Shown: piece by piece, positions 22,303 to 30,231 of the stretch
How positions within the stretch are numbered: the stretch's first letter is position 1
How the letters are laid out: every line of letters begins with the position of its first letter
Assembly (NCBI GenBank): GCA_946221065.1
Contig: CAMIIO010000011.1
Location: 1 to 64,000, forward strand
Length of the DNA: 64,000 nucleotides
Source: an uncultured Rothia sp.
GTDB lineage: Bacteria > Actinomycetota > Actinomycetes > Actinomycetales > Micrococcaceae
Reading direction: 5' to 3'
The notes under the pieces: model-generated
Database searches by the model: none
What the model was told of the DNA's origin: nothing
Seen by the model: the letters and a program-made list of their open reading frames with translations, nothing else
Position numbers and translations under genes: made by a program

Positions 22303-22312
22303 GGGAACCTCT

Positions 22313-22365
22313 CAATCGTGCAGGATTTTTTAAACTATTACTTTTCAAGATTTACTGCACGATTG
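22313..22365. promoter_or_regulatory. Promoter-operator of the ArsR-MFS operon
   Basis: CAATCGTGCAG (22313-22323) and CTGCACGATTG (22355-22365) are exact inverted repeats around an A/T-rich spacer. The downstream arm lies 10 bp from the repressor start codon. Confidence 0.65.
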
Positions 22366-22850
22366 CGAAGGAAGGCAACATTTTTTCAAAAAATGTAGTT
22401 TTATGACTTTATACTGATGGTGCAGGGGACCTGGCGGGCACTTCAGAATGTTTTAACGAGGAGGCGGAAGAGGAGCCTAGCTCAACTCTCCCGCCCATTT
22501 TTACTCGCACCAAAACACTGTGGGGGACTGACAAGGTCCTGCCGAAGAGCTTGCATAGGGGATTTAGCTTCTTCAACAGATGACCCACAAGAGTTTCCAA
22601 TAAAAATATTATTGTCATGATGTGAACATCAGGTAATTGGTTAAGCAAACATTGCGTGGCGGGGCACTAAAGTTCACCTTTTGCCTGACAGGTGCTTAAT
22701 AATGCGAAGTTCTCTCAAAAACGGCATCATGCTGGGTTTTGACCGTCTAGAGTTTTGACCATGACTTTTGACCGGGGTAAATAGGCGTGTTGGGCCGTTT
22801 TCCGCCTCTTCGTCTGACCCTGGTCAAAAACGATCGTTTATGAGGGAACA
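22366..22850. other. Intergenic region, possible transposon end
   Basis: No supported gene. Near 22740-22845 TTTTGACC is repeated, and GGTCAAAAACGATCGTTTA (22824-22842) resembles ACGATCGTTTT near 31668 and GGTCAAGAACGGTCGTTTTT near 45450. These could be remnants of related element ends flanking the imported metal-resistance island. Confidence 0.3.
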
Positions 22851-23240
22851 TTACTTGGATCGCAGGTCGGCAATGAACCTGTCAGCTCGCGCCAAATTAT
22901 GAGCGAGCTTATCCCGCTTGATCACCGCTCGTTGCGAATATTCATTTAGCTTGCCCCTTGCTATCTCGTCATCGGGAACTGCTTGAAGACGATCAATCAC
23001 CTCCAGAAGCTCTGCCATTTCTTCGAGGGTGAAGCCCAGCGGCTTCATCGAGCGGATGACCAGCATGCGTTGCAAATCCGACTCGCTATAGAGTCGAAAA
23101 CCGCCTTCGCTGCGCGTGCTCGCTGGCAGTAATCCCACTTCGTCATAGTGTCGGATTGTCCGATGTGACAGGCCCGTTGCATTGACCATGTCACCAATCA
23201 GCAAGACTCGTTGATCTGTGTGCTTCGCTGCATCGTTCAT
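22851..23240 (-). CDS. MerR-family regulator of the SulP transporter
   Basis: From ATG 23240 (GGGGTTTCCAA upstream) the protein has an N-terminal winged helix (LIGDMVNATGLSHRTIRHYD, then GLLPASTRSEGGFRLYSESD). A MerR dimerisation helix follows (LGFTLEEMAELLEVIDRLQA and onward). The usual metal-binding cysteines are absent, so a non-metal signal is likely. It diverges from the SulP gene, and a MerR-type dyad lies between them. Length (about 129 aa) is normal for the family. Confidence 0.8.
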   Translation of the reverse strand: MNDAAKHTDQRVLLIGDMVNATGLSHRTIRHYDEVGLLPASTRSEGGFRLYSESDLQRMLVIRSMKPLGFTLEEMAELLEVIDRLQAVPDDEIARGKLNEYSQRAVIKRDKLAHNLARADRFIADLRSK

Positions 23241-23264
23241 TTGGAAACCCCAATCTCTCAATTT

Positions 23265-23294
23265 AAACTCTACCCTTACGTTAGGTTAGAGTTT
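23265..23294. promoter_or_regulatory. MerR-type dyad operator between merR-like and sulP genes
   Basis: AAACTCTACCCT (23265-23276) and AGGTTAGAGTTT (23283-23294) form a dyad around a six-base spacer. This geometry is typical of MerR operators that lie within an over-long promoter spacer. Confidence 0.65.
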
Positions 23295-23419
23295 AATTCG
23301 GCAGCACTGAATCAACACATTACAGCGCACCCCTAAGACTTTCACAGCGCAACGACGCGCACCTAAACCACATGAATCCCAGGGATACATCTCTACCCAA
23401 CTCGATTGGAGTCATCACC

Positions 23420-24940
23420 ATGAGCACACCCACACTTCAACCCACAACACTATCCCCGACAGAACGACAATCTGTTCTCCGCGTCCTCAAATCCCCGCGC
23501 CTGCTCAAAACCGAAGTCCTCGCCGGACTGGTCGTAGCGCTGGCCCTCATCCCCGAAGCCATTGCATTTTCCATCATCGCCGGAGTCGACCCCCGCATCG
23601 GGTTGTTTGCCTCGTTCACGATGGCAGTTTCCATCGCATTCCTTGGCGGTCGTCCCGCTATGATCTCGGCCGCCACCGGAGCTATCGCATTGGTCATCGC
23701 ACCAGTGGTCAAAAGTCATGGAGTGGACTACTTCATTGCCGCTGTTATTCTCGCGGGCATTTTCCAAGTGATCTTGGCGGTGCTTGGCGTAGCAAAGTTG
23801 ATGCGCTTCATTCCACGCCAGGTCATGGTCGGATTCGTCAATGCTCTTGGCATTTTGATCTTCATGTCCCAAGTGCCTGAACTACTCGGCGTCCCATGGT
23901 TGGTTTACCCATTGACAGCACTTGGCTTGCTGATTGTTTTTGGCCTGCCGAAACTCACCACAGTAGTTCCGGCACCGCTGGTGACCATCGTCGTACTGAC
24001 ATTAATTACGGTACTAGCCTCGATTGCTGTCCCAACCGTGGGGGGCAAGGGAGAATTGCCCGAGAGCCTTCCCGCTTTGTTCCTCCCCGATATTCCCTTG
24101 AACTTTGAAACCCTGCAGATCCTTTTCCCTTATGCCCTGGCTATGGCCTTCGTGGGGCTCTTGGAATCCTTGATGACGGCCAAGCTTGTTGATGATGTCA
24201 CTGACACCCACTCGAACAAGACCCGCGAATCCTGGGGGCAAGGTGCCGCTAACATTATCACCGGGTTCTTCGGAGGCATGGGCGGCTGCGCCATGATCGG
24301 CCAGACCATGATCAACGTCAAAGCTTCCGGTGCTCGCACGCGGATTTCGACGTTCCTGGCGGGATTGTTCCTGCTTATCCTGGTGGTCGCACTCGGCGAT
24401 ATTGTGGCCCTGATCCCGATGGCTGCCCTCGTCGCAGTCATGATCTTCGTATCGATTGCCACCTTCGACTGGCACAGCATCAAACCATCGACTCTGCGCA
24501 TGATGCCCAAGAGTGAAACCACTGTCATGCTCATCACGGTAATTTTCACCGTCTCCACTCACAACCTGGCCATCGGTGTTGGTGTCGGCGTGCTGACCGC
24601 CATGGTGCTGTTCGCCAACCGCGTGGCGCATCTGGTGACCGTGGAACGCAGCATCGAGGAGCATCTCGAGGAGCAAATCGCGAAATACGTCGTCAACGGC
24701 GAACTGTTCTTCGCCTCCTCCAATGACCTCTACACTCAATTCCAATATGCGACCGATCCTGACCATGTGGTGATCGACATGTATCAATCCCACATCTGGG
24801 ATGCATCAACCATGGCCGCCCTGGACTCCATCACTGAAAAGTACGCCAAGTACGGTAAAACAGTCGAGATTGAAGGGCTGAACCAGGCCAGCCTCAAGAT
24901 GCGCGAACGTATGGGCGGCAAGCTAGGAAGTGGCCACTAG
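23420..24940 (+). CDS. SulP-family inorganic anion transporter
   Basis: The ATG at 23420 has GGAG nine bases upstream and fits the family better than the ORF start at 23372. The roughly 506-aa product has a SulP membrane domain (LAGLVVALALIPEAIAFSII, GLFASFTMAVSIAFLGGRPA, GGMGGCAMIGQTMINVKASG, RISTFLAGLFLLILVVALGD). A C-terminal STAS domain begins about residue 430 (YVVNGELFFASSND, DHVVIDMYQSHIWDASTMAA). Members carry sulfate, bicarbonate or other anions. Divergent from and probably controlled by the MerR-type gene. It ends at a perfect terminator. GC content resembles the neighbouring arsenic island. Confidence 0.9.
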   Translation: MSTPTLQPTTLSPTERQSVLRVLKSPRLLKTEVLAGLVVALALIPEAIAFSIIAGVDPRIGLFASFTMAVSIAFLGGRPAMISAATGAIALVIAPVVKSHGVDYFIAAVILAGIFQVILAVLGVAKLMRFIPRQVMVGFVNALGILIFMSQVPELLGVPWLVYPLTALGLLIVFGLPKLTTVVPAPLVTIVVLTLITVLASIAVPTVGGKGELPESLPALFLPDIPLNFETLQILFPYALAMAFVGLLESLMTAKLVDDVTDTHSNKTRESWGQGAANIITGFFGGMGGCAMIGQTMINVKASGARTRISTFLAGLFLLILVVALGDIVALIPMAALVAVMIFVSIATFDWHSIKPSTLRMMPKSETTVMLITVIFTVSTHNLAIGVGVGVLTAMVLFANRVAHLVTVERSIEEHLEEQIAKYVVNGELFFASSNDLYTQFQYATDPDHVVIDMYQSHIWDASTMAALDSITEKYAKYGKTVEIEGLNQASLKMRERMGGKLGSGH

Positions 24941-24952
24941 CGACGAGCAAAA

Positions 24953-25002
24953 AACTGGCTAAGGGCATCGTACTCGGGTAAGTACGATGCCCTTAGCCAG
25001 TT
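24953..25002. terminator. Bidirectional terminator
   Basis: Two exact 22-bp arms starting AACTGGCTAAGGGCATCG around CGGGTA sit between the convergent sulP and pstS-like genes. Confidence 0.85.
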
Positions 25003-25011
25003 CATAGAGAA

Positions 25012-26101
25012 TTAGTTAGCGCTTCTGAGAGTAATGGAGTCGATCGCCTCGGACGCTTCGTGCGCGAGCTGCGGAGGCATTGGGGCGCTCTTGGCTGATT
25101 CGGTAGCTTCCTGTTGTCCTTCTTCGCTCACGACGTACTGGCCAAAAGACTTTACGAGTTGCACAGTTTGCGGATCGGAATATGAGCTGCAGAACACCAA
25201 ATACGAGACGAGCACCAAAGGATAGGCGCCCGGAGCAGTGGTTTCACGGTCTAACTTAAGAGCAATATCATGCGGCCCGCGCCCTTCAACCCGCTCGGAC
25301 TCGGCCACTGCTCTAGCCGCGGCCGGCCCACTGACCTGAACATAGCTAGCCCCAACCTTCAAACGGGCTTTCCCCAGACTCTCATCTACTAGAGAATCAT
25401 CTGCATAGGCGATCGCGCCGACGGTGCGCGTCACGGTGGTCACCACCCCAGTATTGCCTTGGGCGTGTTCAATACCAGAGCTTGCTGGCCAACTACCGTC
25501 GGGAGCATCAGGCCAAGCGTCAGGAGCCACACTATGAAGGTACTCAGTAAAGTTCTCTGTGGTTCCGGAATCATCTGAACGCGCCACGGCTGTGATGGGA
25601 AGGTCGAGAAGCTGCACTTTAGGATTGAGTGCTGTCAACGCGGGATCTTGCCAAGATCGTATTTCCCCGCGAAAGATCTTCGAGATGGTGCTGGCATCAA
25701 GGTTTAGCACAGCGATCCCCCGGGAGATTAAAAGCAATACTAATCGGTGAGATGTAGGCGGGGATGTTGATCGCCCCGTCGGGTCCACAGGTTTCCTGCG
25801 ATTGCTGAAGTTCTTCGTCTTTCAAGAATGCATCGGAACCAGCAAATTGGGTTGCACCAGCAAGTAACTCTCCACGTCCGGCCCCAGACCCAACAGATGC
25901 GTACTGAACCTGTGCTTTGGGGTGCTGGGTGGAGAAACCAATCGCCCAGGCGTTCATCGCAGAATTTTGTGCGGTTGACCCTCCTCCAGTCAGTGTGCCG
26001 CTCAGATTGGAGGTGTTCTGTTCTGCGGCTTTGCGTTGCTCTTCGCCTAACGGATAGTCAGATCCGCACCCGGTGAGGACGGCCAGGGAAGCTATCCCCA
26101 A
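25012..26101 (-). pseudogene. pstS: PstS-like phosphate-binding lipoprotein, frameshifted
   Basis: The N-terminal part has a lipobox (SLAVLTGCGSD) and the phosphate-binding-protein pattern GTLTGGGSTAQNSAMNAW, then QYASVGSGAGRGELLAGATQ and ISPISIAFNLPG. The frame then shifts at a C5 run (25717-25721). The remainder (AVLNLDASTISKIFRGEIRS, AVARSDDSGTTENFTEYLHS, GAIAYADDSLVDE) continues in another frame to 25012. Removing one base restores LPGIAVLNL. Family members bind periplasmic phosphate for PstABC, and none of those are present. Arsenate mimics phosphate, so a high-affinity binding protein in an ars island may help discriminate phosphate. True decay or base-calling error is possible. Confidence 0.75.
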
Positions 26102-26258
26102 CGTGGCGAGGGAGCGTAGGCGAACATCGGCAGGTTGTCGCGGAGGGTGAAGCGATCGGATGAGTGCTCCTGGGTGATATATGAGCGTTTGAGCTGAGAG
26201 GTCGAACAGGTGGGCACCTGATTGTAGGAGCCCACCTGCTTTAGAAGAGCTGGCAGCG

Positions 26259-27686
26259 TTATTTTGCTGCTAGTTCTTTGTTGCCGTGCAGGGTTCCAGT
26301 AGCAAAGCCGATAGTCAGAGGCTCGGTGGTGGTGCAGCATGCAGCCTGGTTTGTCGATTCACCGACGGCGGAGCTTTCCCCAGCGGCTGGGGCATCACAT
26401 GATCCACCCAAATCGGTGGAACACACTCCGGTTTCTGGTAAGGACAGCTCGACGCGTCGAGCCGCTTCATCATCGCCTGCCAGATGCGCAGCGATCGAGC
26501 GGACCTGCTCATATCCGGTGGCCATGAGGAAGGTGGGGGCGCGTCCGTAGCTCTTCATTCCCGCAATGTAGAAGTACTTCTCCGGGTGGGAAAGTTCCTT
26601 CTCACCGTGGGCGCTGACCGTGCCGCAGCTGTGGAATTCTGGATCGATCAAAGGACCCAGTGCGCTTGGAGCTTCGACCGTCTGGTCGAGATTCAGCCGC
26701 AGCTCCGAGAGCATCGTCAGATCTGGTCGGAAGCCGGTGGCAGGCACAATCCGATCCACTTCAAACACTCGGCCGTCAGTCAGGTTTACGCACAGTTGTT
26801 CGCCAGACTCCACGGAGGCGATGGACACGTTCTCCAGCAAGCTGATGTGCTCATTTTCCACGAGGCGGCGCAGGCTCGTGCCCAGCTGCCCGCGCGCGGG
26901 AAGCTCATCGGCTGCCCCGCCGCCGTAGAGTCGGATGGGGTTCGCTGGGCCTCGTAGACCCCACAAAATTTGGGTGTCAGGGTGCTGCTGCTGCAGGCGG
27001 CCCAAGGAGATCAGCGTGTTCGCGGCCGAGTGGCCTGCACCGAGCACGAGAATGGTTTTGCCTGCAAGATCTTCGCTGTCGGCACCTAGCGGGTCCGGTA
27101 ACGGGGACGTGATGAAGCCCTGGGTGCGGGCTTCTGCTTCGCCGATCGCTTCGATTCCCGAACGGCCGACCGGGTTGGGCTGGTTCCAGGTTCCGGTGGC
27201 GTCGATGACGGCGCGTGCCAGCAGGTCGACGGTGCCTTCTGTGGTGTCAGCGCGGACTAGGAATAGCGATTCGTCGCGGCCTGCGGTGCGGGTCTTATCA
27301 ATTCCCCGGCCGTCATGGTGCAACCGGCTGATCTTGGTCACGCGGTGGCCATATTTGATCCGTGGAGACATCTGTGGGTGGGCCGCCAGGGGTGCGAGGT
27401 ATTCGCTGATTAGCTCTGCACCCGTCGGCAGCTTAGTTTCGCGCGGTGCGACCCAGTCACCGGCGTAGCCTTCGTCTGGGGTTTCCAGCAAGCGCCGGGC
27501 TGCTGTGTCGATATCGTAGCGCCAGGGGGAGAACAGCTTGATGTGCTTCCACTGTTCGATGGCTGCACCCACGCTTGTGCCTGCTTCGAGGACCAGAACG
27601 TCTTGGTCCTGTTCAATGAGGTGTGCGGCGGCGGCTAGACCGATTGGCCCGGCACCAATGACCACTACGGGATGGTGTGTGTTCAT
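26259..27686 (-). CDS. FAD-dependent oxidoreductase of the arsenic island
   Basis: A 475-aa flavoprotein. It has an N-terminal FAD-binding Rossmann motif VVIGAGPIGLAAAAHL (residues about 8-23) and a second nucleotide-binding motif ILVLGAGHSAANTLISLGRL. DATGTWNQPNPVGRSG and VPATGFRPDLTML follow the ATG motifs of class B-type monooxygenases and related disulfide-reductase-like proteins. Proteins of this type are frequent in actinobacterial ars operons (ArsO-like). The C-terminal tail has several cysteines (GVCSTDLGGSCDAP, AACCTTTE), which may bind As(III). It is probably co-transcribed with arsC and ACR3 from the promoter at 29270-29360. The reaction is not known. Confidence 0.75.
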   Translation of the reverse strand: MNTHHPVVVIGAGPIGLAAAAHLIEQDQDVLVLEAGTSVGAAIEQWKHIKLFSPWRYDIDTAARRLLETPDEGYAGDWVAPRETKLPTGAELISEYLAPLAAHPQMSPRIKYGHRVTKISRLHHDGRGIDKTRTAGRDESLFLVRADTTEGTVDLLARAVIDATGTWNQPNPVGRSGIEAIGEAEARTQGFITSPLPDPLGADSEDLAGKTILVLGAGHSAANTLISLGRLQQQHPDTQILWGLRGPANPIRLYGGGAADELPARGQLGTSLRRLVENEHISLLENVSIASVESGEQLCVNLTDGRVFEVDRIVPATGFRPDLTMLSELRLNLDQTVEAPSALGPLIDPEFHSCGTVSAHGEKELSHPEKYFYIAGMKSYGRAPTFLMATGYEQVRSIAAHLAGDDEAARRVELSLPETGVCSTDLGGSCDAPAAGESSAVGESTNQAACCTTTEPLTIGFATGTLHGNKELAAK

Positions 27687-27734
27687 TTTTGACTCCTAGA
27701 AATTCGTGTACCGTCGTGATTCCTGGAAATGGAT

Positions 27735-28148
27735 TTAGGCGGTGGGCAATAGTTCTGAGATGAGTGTTTCGATGCGTGCGCGGATCTCGTCGCGGATTGG
27801 ACGGACTGCTTCGACACCCTGTCCGGCTGGATCATCAAGTTTCCAGTCCTCATAACGCTTGCCGGGGAAGATTGGGCAGGTATCCCCGCAGCCCATGGTG
27901 ATCACCACGTCGGAGTCTTTCACGGCTTCGGTGGTGAGAATCTTTGGGGTTTCGGCGGACATGTCGATGCCCAGTTCGTTCATTGCTTCTACTGCGGCTG
28001 GATTGACCGAGTCGGCTGGAGCCGAGCCAGCCGAGCGGACTTCAATGCGTCCTGCGGACAGGTGCGTGAGAAACGCGGCAGCCATTTGCGAACGGCCGGC
28101 GTTGTGGACGCAGACAAAAAGAACCGAGGGCTTTTCGACGGTATTCAT
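27735..28148 (-). CDS. arsC: Arsenate reductase (LMW-phosphatase type, mycothiol-linked)
   Basis: A 137-aa protein with the phosphatase-like P-loop CVHNAGRS (Cys13-Ser20), then GIDMSAETPKILTTEAVKDS and the distal MGCGDTCPIFPG (Cys87 and Cys91). The acidic LDDPAGQ (about 105) is the general-acid loop. It converts arsenate to arsenite; actinobacterial members such as the Corynebacterium ArsC1/ArsC2 use mycothiol and mycoredoxin. It lies between the ACR3 exporter and the flavoprotein, with a 19-bp gap to the exporter gene, so it is in the same operon. All key residues are present. Confidence 0.9.
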   Translation of the reverse strand: MNTVEKPSVLFVCVHNAGRSQMAAAFLTHLSAGRIEVRSAGSAPADSVNPAAVEAMNELGIDMSAETPKILTTEAVKDSDVVITMGCGDTCPIFPGKRYEDWKLDDPAGQGVEAVRPIRDEIRARIETLISELLPTA

Positions 28149-28167
28149 GAGAGATCTCCTGGAAAAT

Positions 28168-29253
28168 TTAGGACGTAATGGTTGAAGAAGTGGTGGGGAA
28201 GAATTTCCTGGCCCACAGGGCGACGTAGACCAGAGCGACCAGGATCGGCACCTCGATCAGCGGTCCTACGACTCCTGCCAGGGCTTGGCCGCTGGTCGCG
28301 CCGAAAGTCGCGATGGCCACCGCGATGGCTAATTCGAAGTTATTGCCCGCGGCGGTGAAGGCCAGGGTGGTGGTGCGTGGGTAACCGAGTTTCAGGGCGC
28401 GACCGATAAGCATGCCGGCTGCGAAGACCACTACGAAGTAGACCAGCAGCGGGATGGCCATGCGCACCACGTCCAGCGGCTTGGAAATGATGTTATCGCC
28501 TTGCAAGGCGAAGAGCAGCACGATGGTGAACAGCAGGCCATATAGTGCCCATGGTCCGATTTTCGGCAGGAACTTTCCCTCGTACCATTCACGGCCCTTG
28601 GCCTTTTCTCCCAGGGTACGGGTGAGGAATCCTGCAACCAGCGGGATGCCGAGGAAGACCAACACCGAGAGAGTGATCGCAGCGATTGAGAATTCGGCAC
28701 TGGTGGTTTCCAGGCCGAGCCATGAGGGGAGCAGCTGCAGATAGAACCAGCCCAGGGCGCCGAAGGCGATCACCTGGAAGACCGAGTTGATCGCCACCAG
28801 CACCGCTGCGGCCTCGCGGTCCCCGCACGCCAGATCGTTCCAGATGAACACCATCGCGATACATCGAGCCAGACCCACGATGATCAAACCGGTCCGATAT
28901 TCGGGCAGGTCCGCCAAGAACACCCAGGCGAGAACGAACATGAAGGCCGGGGCAAGAACCCAGTTGATCACCAATGAGGTGATCATCAGCTTCTTATCGG
29001 CGAGTACTCGGCCAGTTTCGTTGTAGCGTACCTTGGCCAGCACCGGATACATCATGACCAGCAGGCCAACGGCGATCGGCACCGACACCCCGGCGACGGT
29101 AAACCGATCCAGGATCTCCCCCAGCTGCGGGAAGATGCGCCCTAGCCCGAGCCCGACGCCCATCGCCAGCAGAATCCAGAGGGCAAGATACCGGTCAAGG
29201 AAGGAAAGCTTCGCCGCCACGGGGGCCGTGTCGGGCGCGGTCGTAGGTGTCAC
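28168..29253 (-). CDS. acr3: ACR3-type arsenite efflux permease
   Basis: I place the start at GTG 29253 (GGAGTG ribosome site) rather than at an upstream ATG, whose extension would run through the operator. The roughly 361-aa product has ten membrane helices with ACR3 hallmarks: LSFLDRYLALWILLAMGVGL, MYPVLAKVRYNE, GLARCIAMVFIWNDLACGD (with the essential cysteine) and TLAFTAAGNNFELAIAVAIA. It exports arsenite produced by ArsC. Divergent from arsR, with the ATCGATAT-rich operator region between. Confidence 0.93.
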   Translation of the reverse strand: MTPTTAPDTAPVAAKLSFLDRYLALWILLAMGVGLGLGRIFPQLGEILDRFTVAGVSVPIAVGLLVMMYPVLAKVRYNETGRVLADKKLMITSLVINWVLAPAFMFVLAWVFLADLPEYRTGLIIVGLARCIAMVFIWNDLACGDREAAAVLVAINSVFQVIAFGALGWFYLQLLPSWLGLETTSAEFSIAAITLSVLVFLGIPLVAGFLTRTLGEKAKGREWYEGKFLPKIGPWALYGLLFTIVLLFALQGDNIISKPLDVVRMAIPLLVYFVVVFAAGMLIGRALKLGYPRTTTLAFTAAGNNFELAIAVAIATFGATSGQALAGVVGPLIEVPILVALVYVALWARKFFPTTSSTITS

Positions 29254-29269
29254 GCAGTCATCACTCCAA

Positions 29270-29360
29270 AAATAGAAATCGACGAATATCGATATAGCTA
29301 TATATAGATATATAGATATATCGATGTATCGAGTATGCTTGCGTATATCGATGTTTGTCA
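29270..29360. promoter_or_regulatory. ArsR operator/promoter region of the ars island
   Basis: This A/T-rich divergent region has repeated imperfect dyads ATCGATATAGCTATATATAG and AGATATATCGATGTATCGAG, plus a further ATATCGATG at 29344-29352. ArsR/SmtB proteins bind such ATATCGAT-type dyads. Control of both directions is inferred. Confidence 0.7.
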
Positions 29361-29394
29361 ATCTCTGGCGCGAGTGAAGAAAAGAGCAAGTCGC

Positions 29395-29766
29395 ATGAGC
29401 ACCCCCACCTTGAACCCTGCAAACGTGAGCACCGAGACTTCGGAAGATCTATGCTGCGTTTCCACACACGGTGAAGAAGTACTGCAGCTCGAGGAAGCGG
29501 AACTGCTTGCAGCCCGCTTCAAGGCCTTGAGTGATCCGAACCGATTGCGCATTCTTTCCATCGTTTCTTCTAGCGAAACATCGGAAACCTGTGTCTGCGA
29601 CTTGTCCGAGCCTTTGGACTTGAAACAGCCAACGGTTTCCCGTCATCTGAAGATCCTGGTGGACGCGGGGATCCTGCACCGCGAAAAGCGCGGCGTGTGG
29701 GCTTACTTCTCCGTGATCCCGGGCGCGCTGGAATCGCTGGCTTCCAGTTTGGTGATCAAGAAGTGA
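29395..29766 (+). CDS. arsR: ArsR-family arsenic-responsive repressor
   Basis: From ATG 29395 the 123-aa product contains LLAARFKALSDPNRLRILSI, the cysteine motif SETCVCDLSEPL typical of arsenite-sensing ArsR, and the recognition helix KQPTVSRHLKILVDAGILHR. Binding of As(III) to the cysteines releases the operator. A further N-terminal CC pair (DLCCVSTHG) is present. It diverges from acr3 and is followed after eight bases by a second ArsC-like gene. An earlier ATG at 29335 lies inside the operator and is less likely. Confidence 0.9.
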   Translation: MSTPTLNPANVSTETSEDLCCVSTHGEEVLQLEEAELLAARFKALSDPNRLRILSIVSSSETSETCVCDLSEPLDLKQPTVSRHLKILVDAGILHREKRGVWAYFSVIPGALESLASSLVIKK

Positions 29767-29774
29767 GCGCTGCG

Positions 29775-30179
29775 ATGAAGCCCTCGGTGCTGTTCGTTTG
29801 CGTCAAGAACGGTGGCAAGTCCCAAATGGCGGCCGGACTCATGAGCGCCCTGGTCGATAACCGCATCACTGTCTTCTCCGCGGGAACACAACCCGGTACA
29901 AAAATCAATGACCTCTCGGCCCAGGTCCTGCTCGCACAGGGCATCGACATCCGAACCGAACGTCCCAAGCTCCTGACCGAGGACGCGATGAAAGTCGTGG
30001 ACTTGGTCGTCGTGCTCGGCACCGAAGCGCAGGTGCCCGAGGTTGACGGAGCCAGCGTCGAAGTGTGGGAACTGAATGAACCGAGTACCCGCGGCATCGA
30101 AGGGCACGAGCGAATGCTCCTGATGCGCGACGAAATTAATTCCCGGGTCAAGGCCCTGGCTGAACGACTCCTGCTCTAA
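29775..30179 (+). CDS. ArsC-like LMW-phosphatase-family protein
   Basis: A 134-aa protein with P-loop CVKNGGKSQ in place of the usual CX5RS, so lysine replaces the arginine. PKLLTEDAMKVVDLVVVLGT and WELNEPSTRG follow at the places of the distal loop and LDDP motif. It lacks the second and third cysteines that shuttle electrons in ArsC, so it may act with an external thiol or have another role. It is coupled to arsR (GTG at 29763 is an alternative start inside the arsR end) and precedes the thioredoxin reductase-thioredoxin fusion, a likely electron donor. Confidence 0.75.
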   Translation: MKPSVLFVCVKNGGKSQMAAGLMSALVDNRITVFSAGTQPGTKINDLSAQVLLAQGIDIRTERPKLLTEDAMKVVDLVVVLGTEAQVPEVDGASVEVWELNEPSTRGIEGHERMLLMRDEINSRVKALAERLLL

Positions 30180-30231
30180 ACCCTACTGAGTACCTCCTTA
30201 TTTATTGATTCTTCTGAAGAAAGATCCATTG

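Noticed and set aside
23450..24793. Long minus-strand frames opposite the SulP gene (23450-23872, 24014-24793)
   Set aside because: They are antisense shadows of a well-supported transporter gene and consist of low-complexity charged residues with no domain.
29335..29394. Upstream ATG for arsR (29335)
   Set aside because: It lies inside the ATCGATAT operator region and adds residues unlike ArsR proteins; ATG 29395 is preferred.
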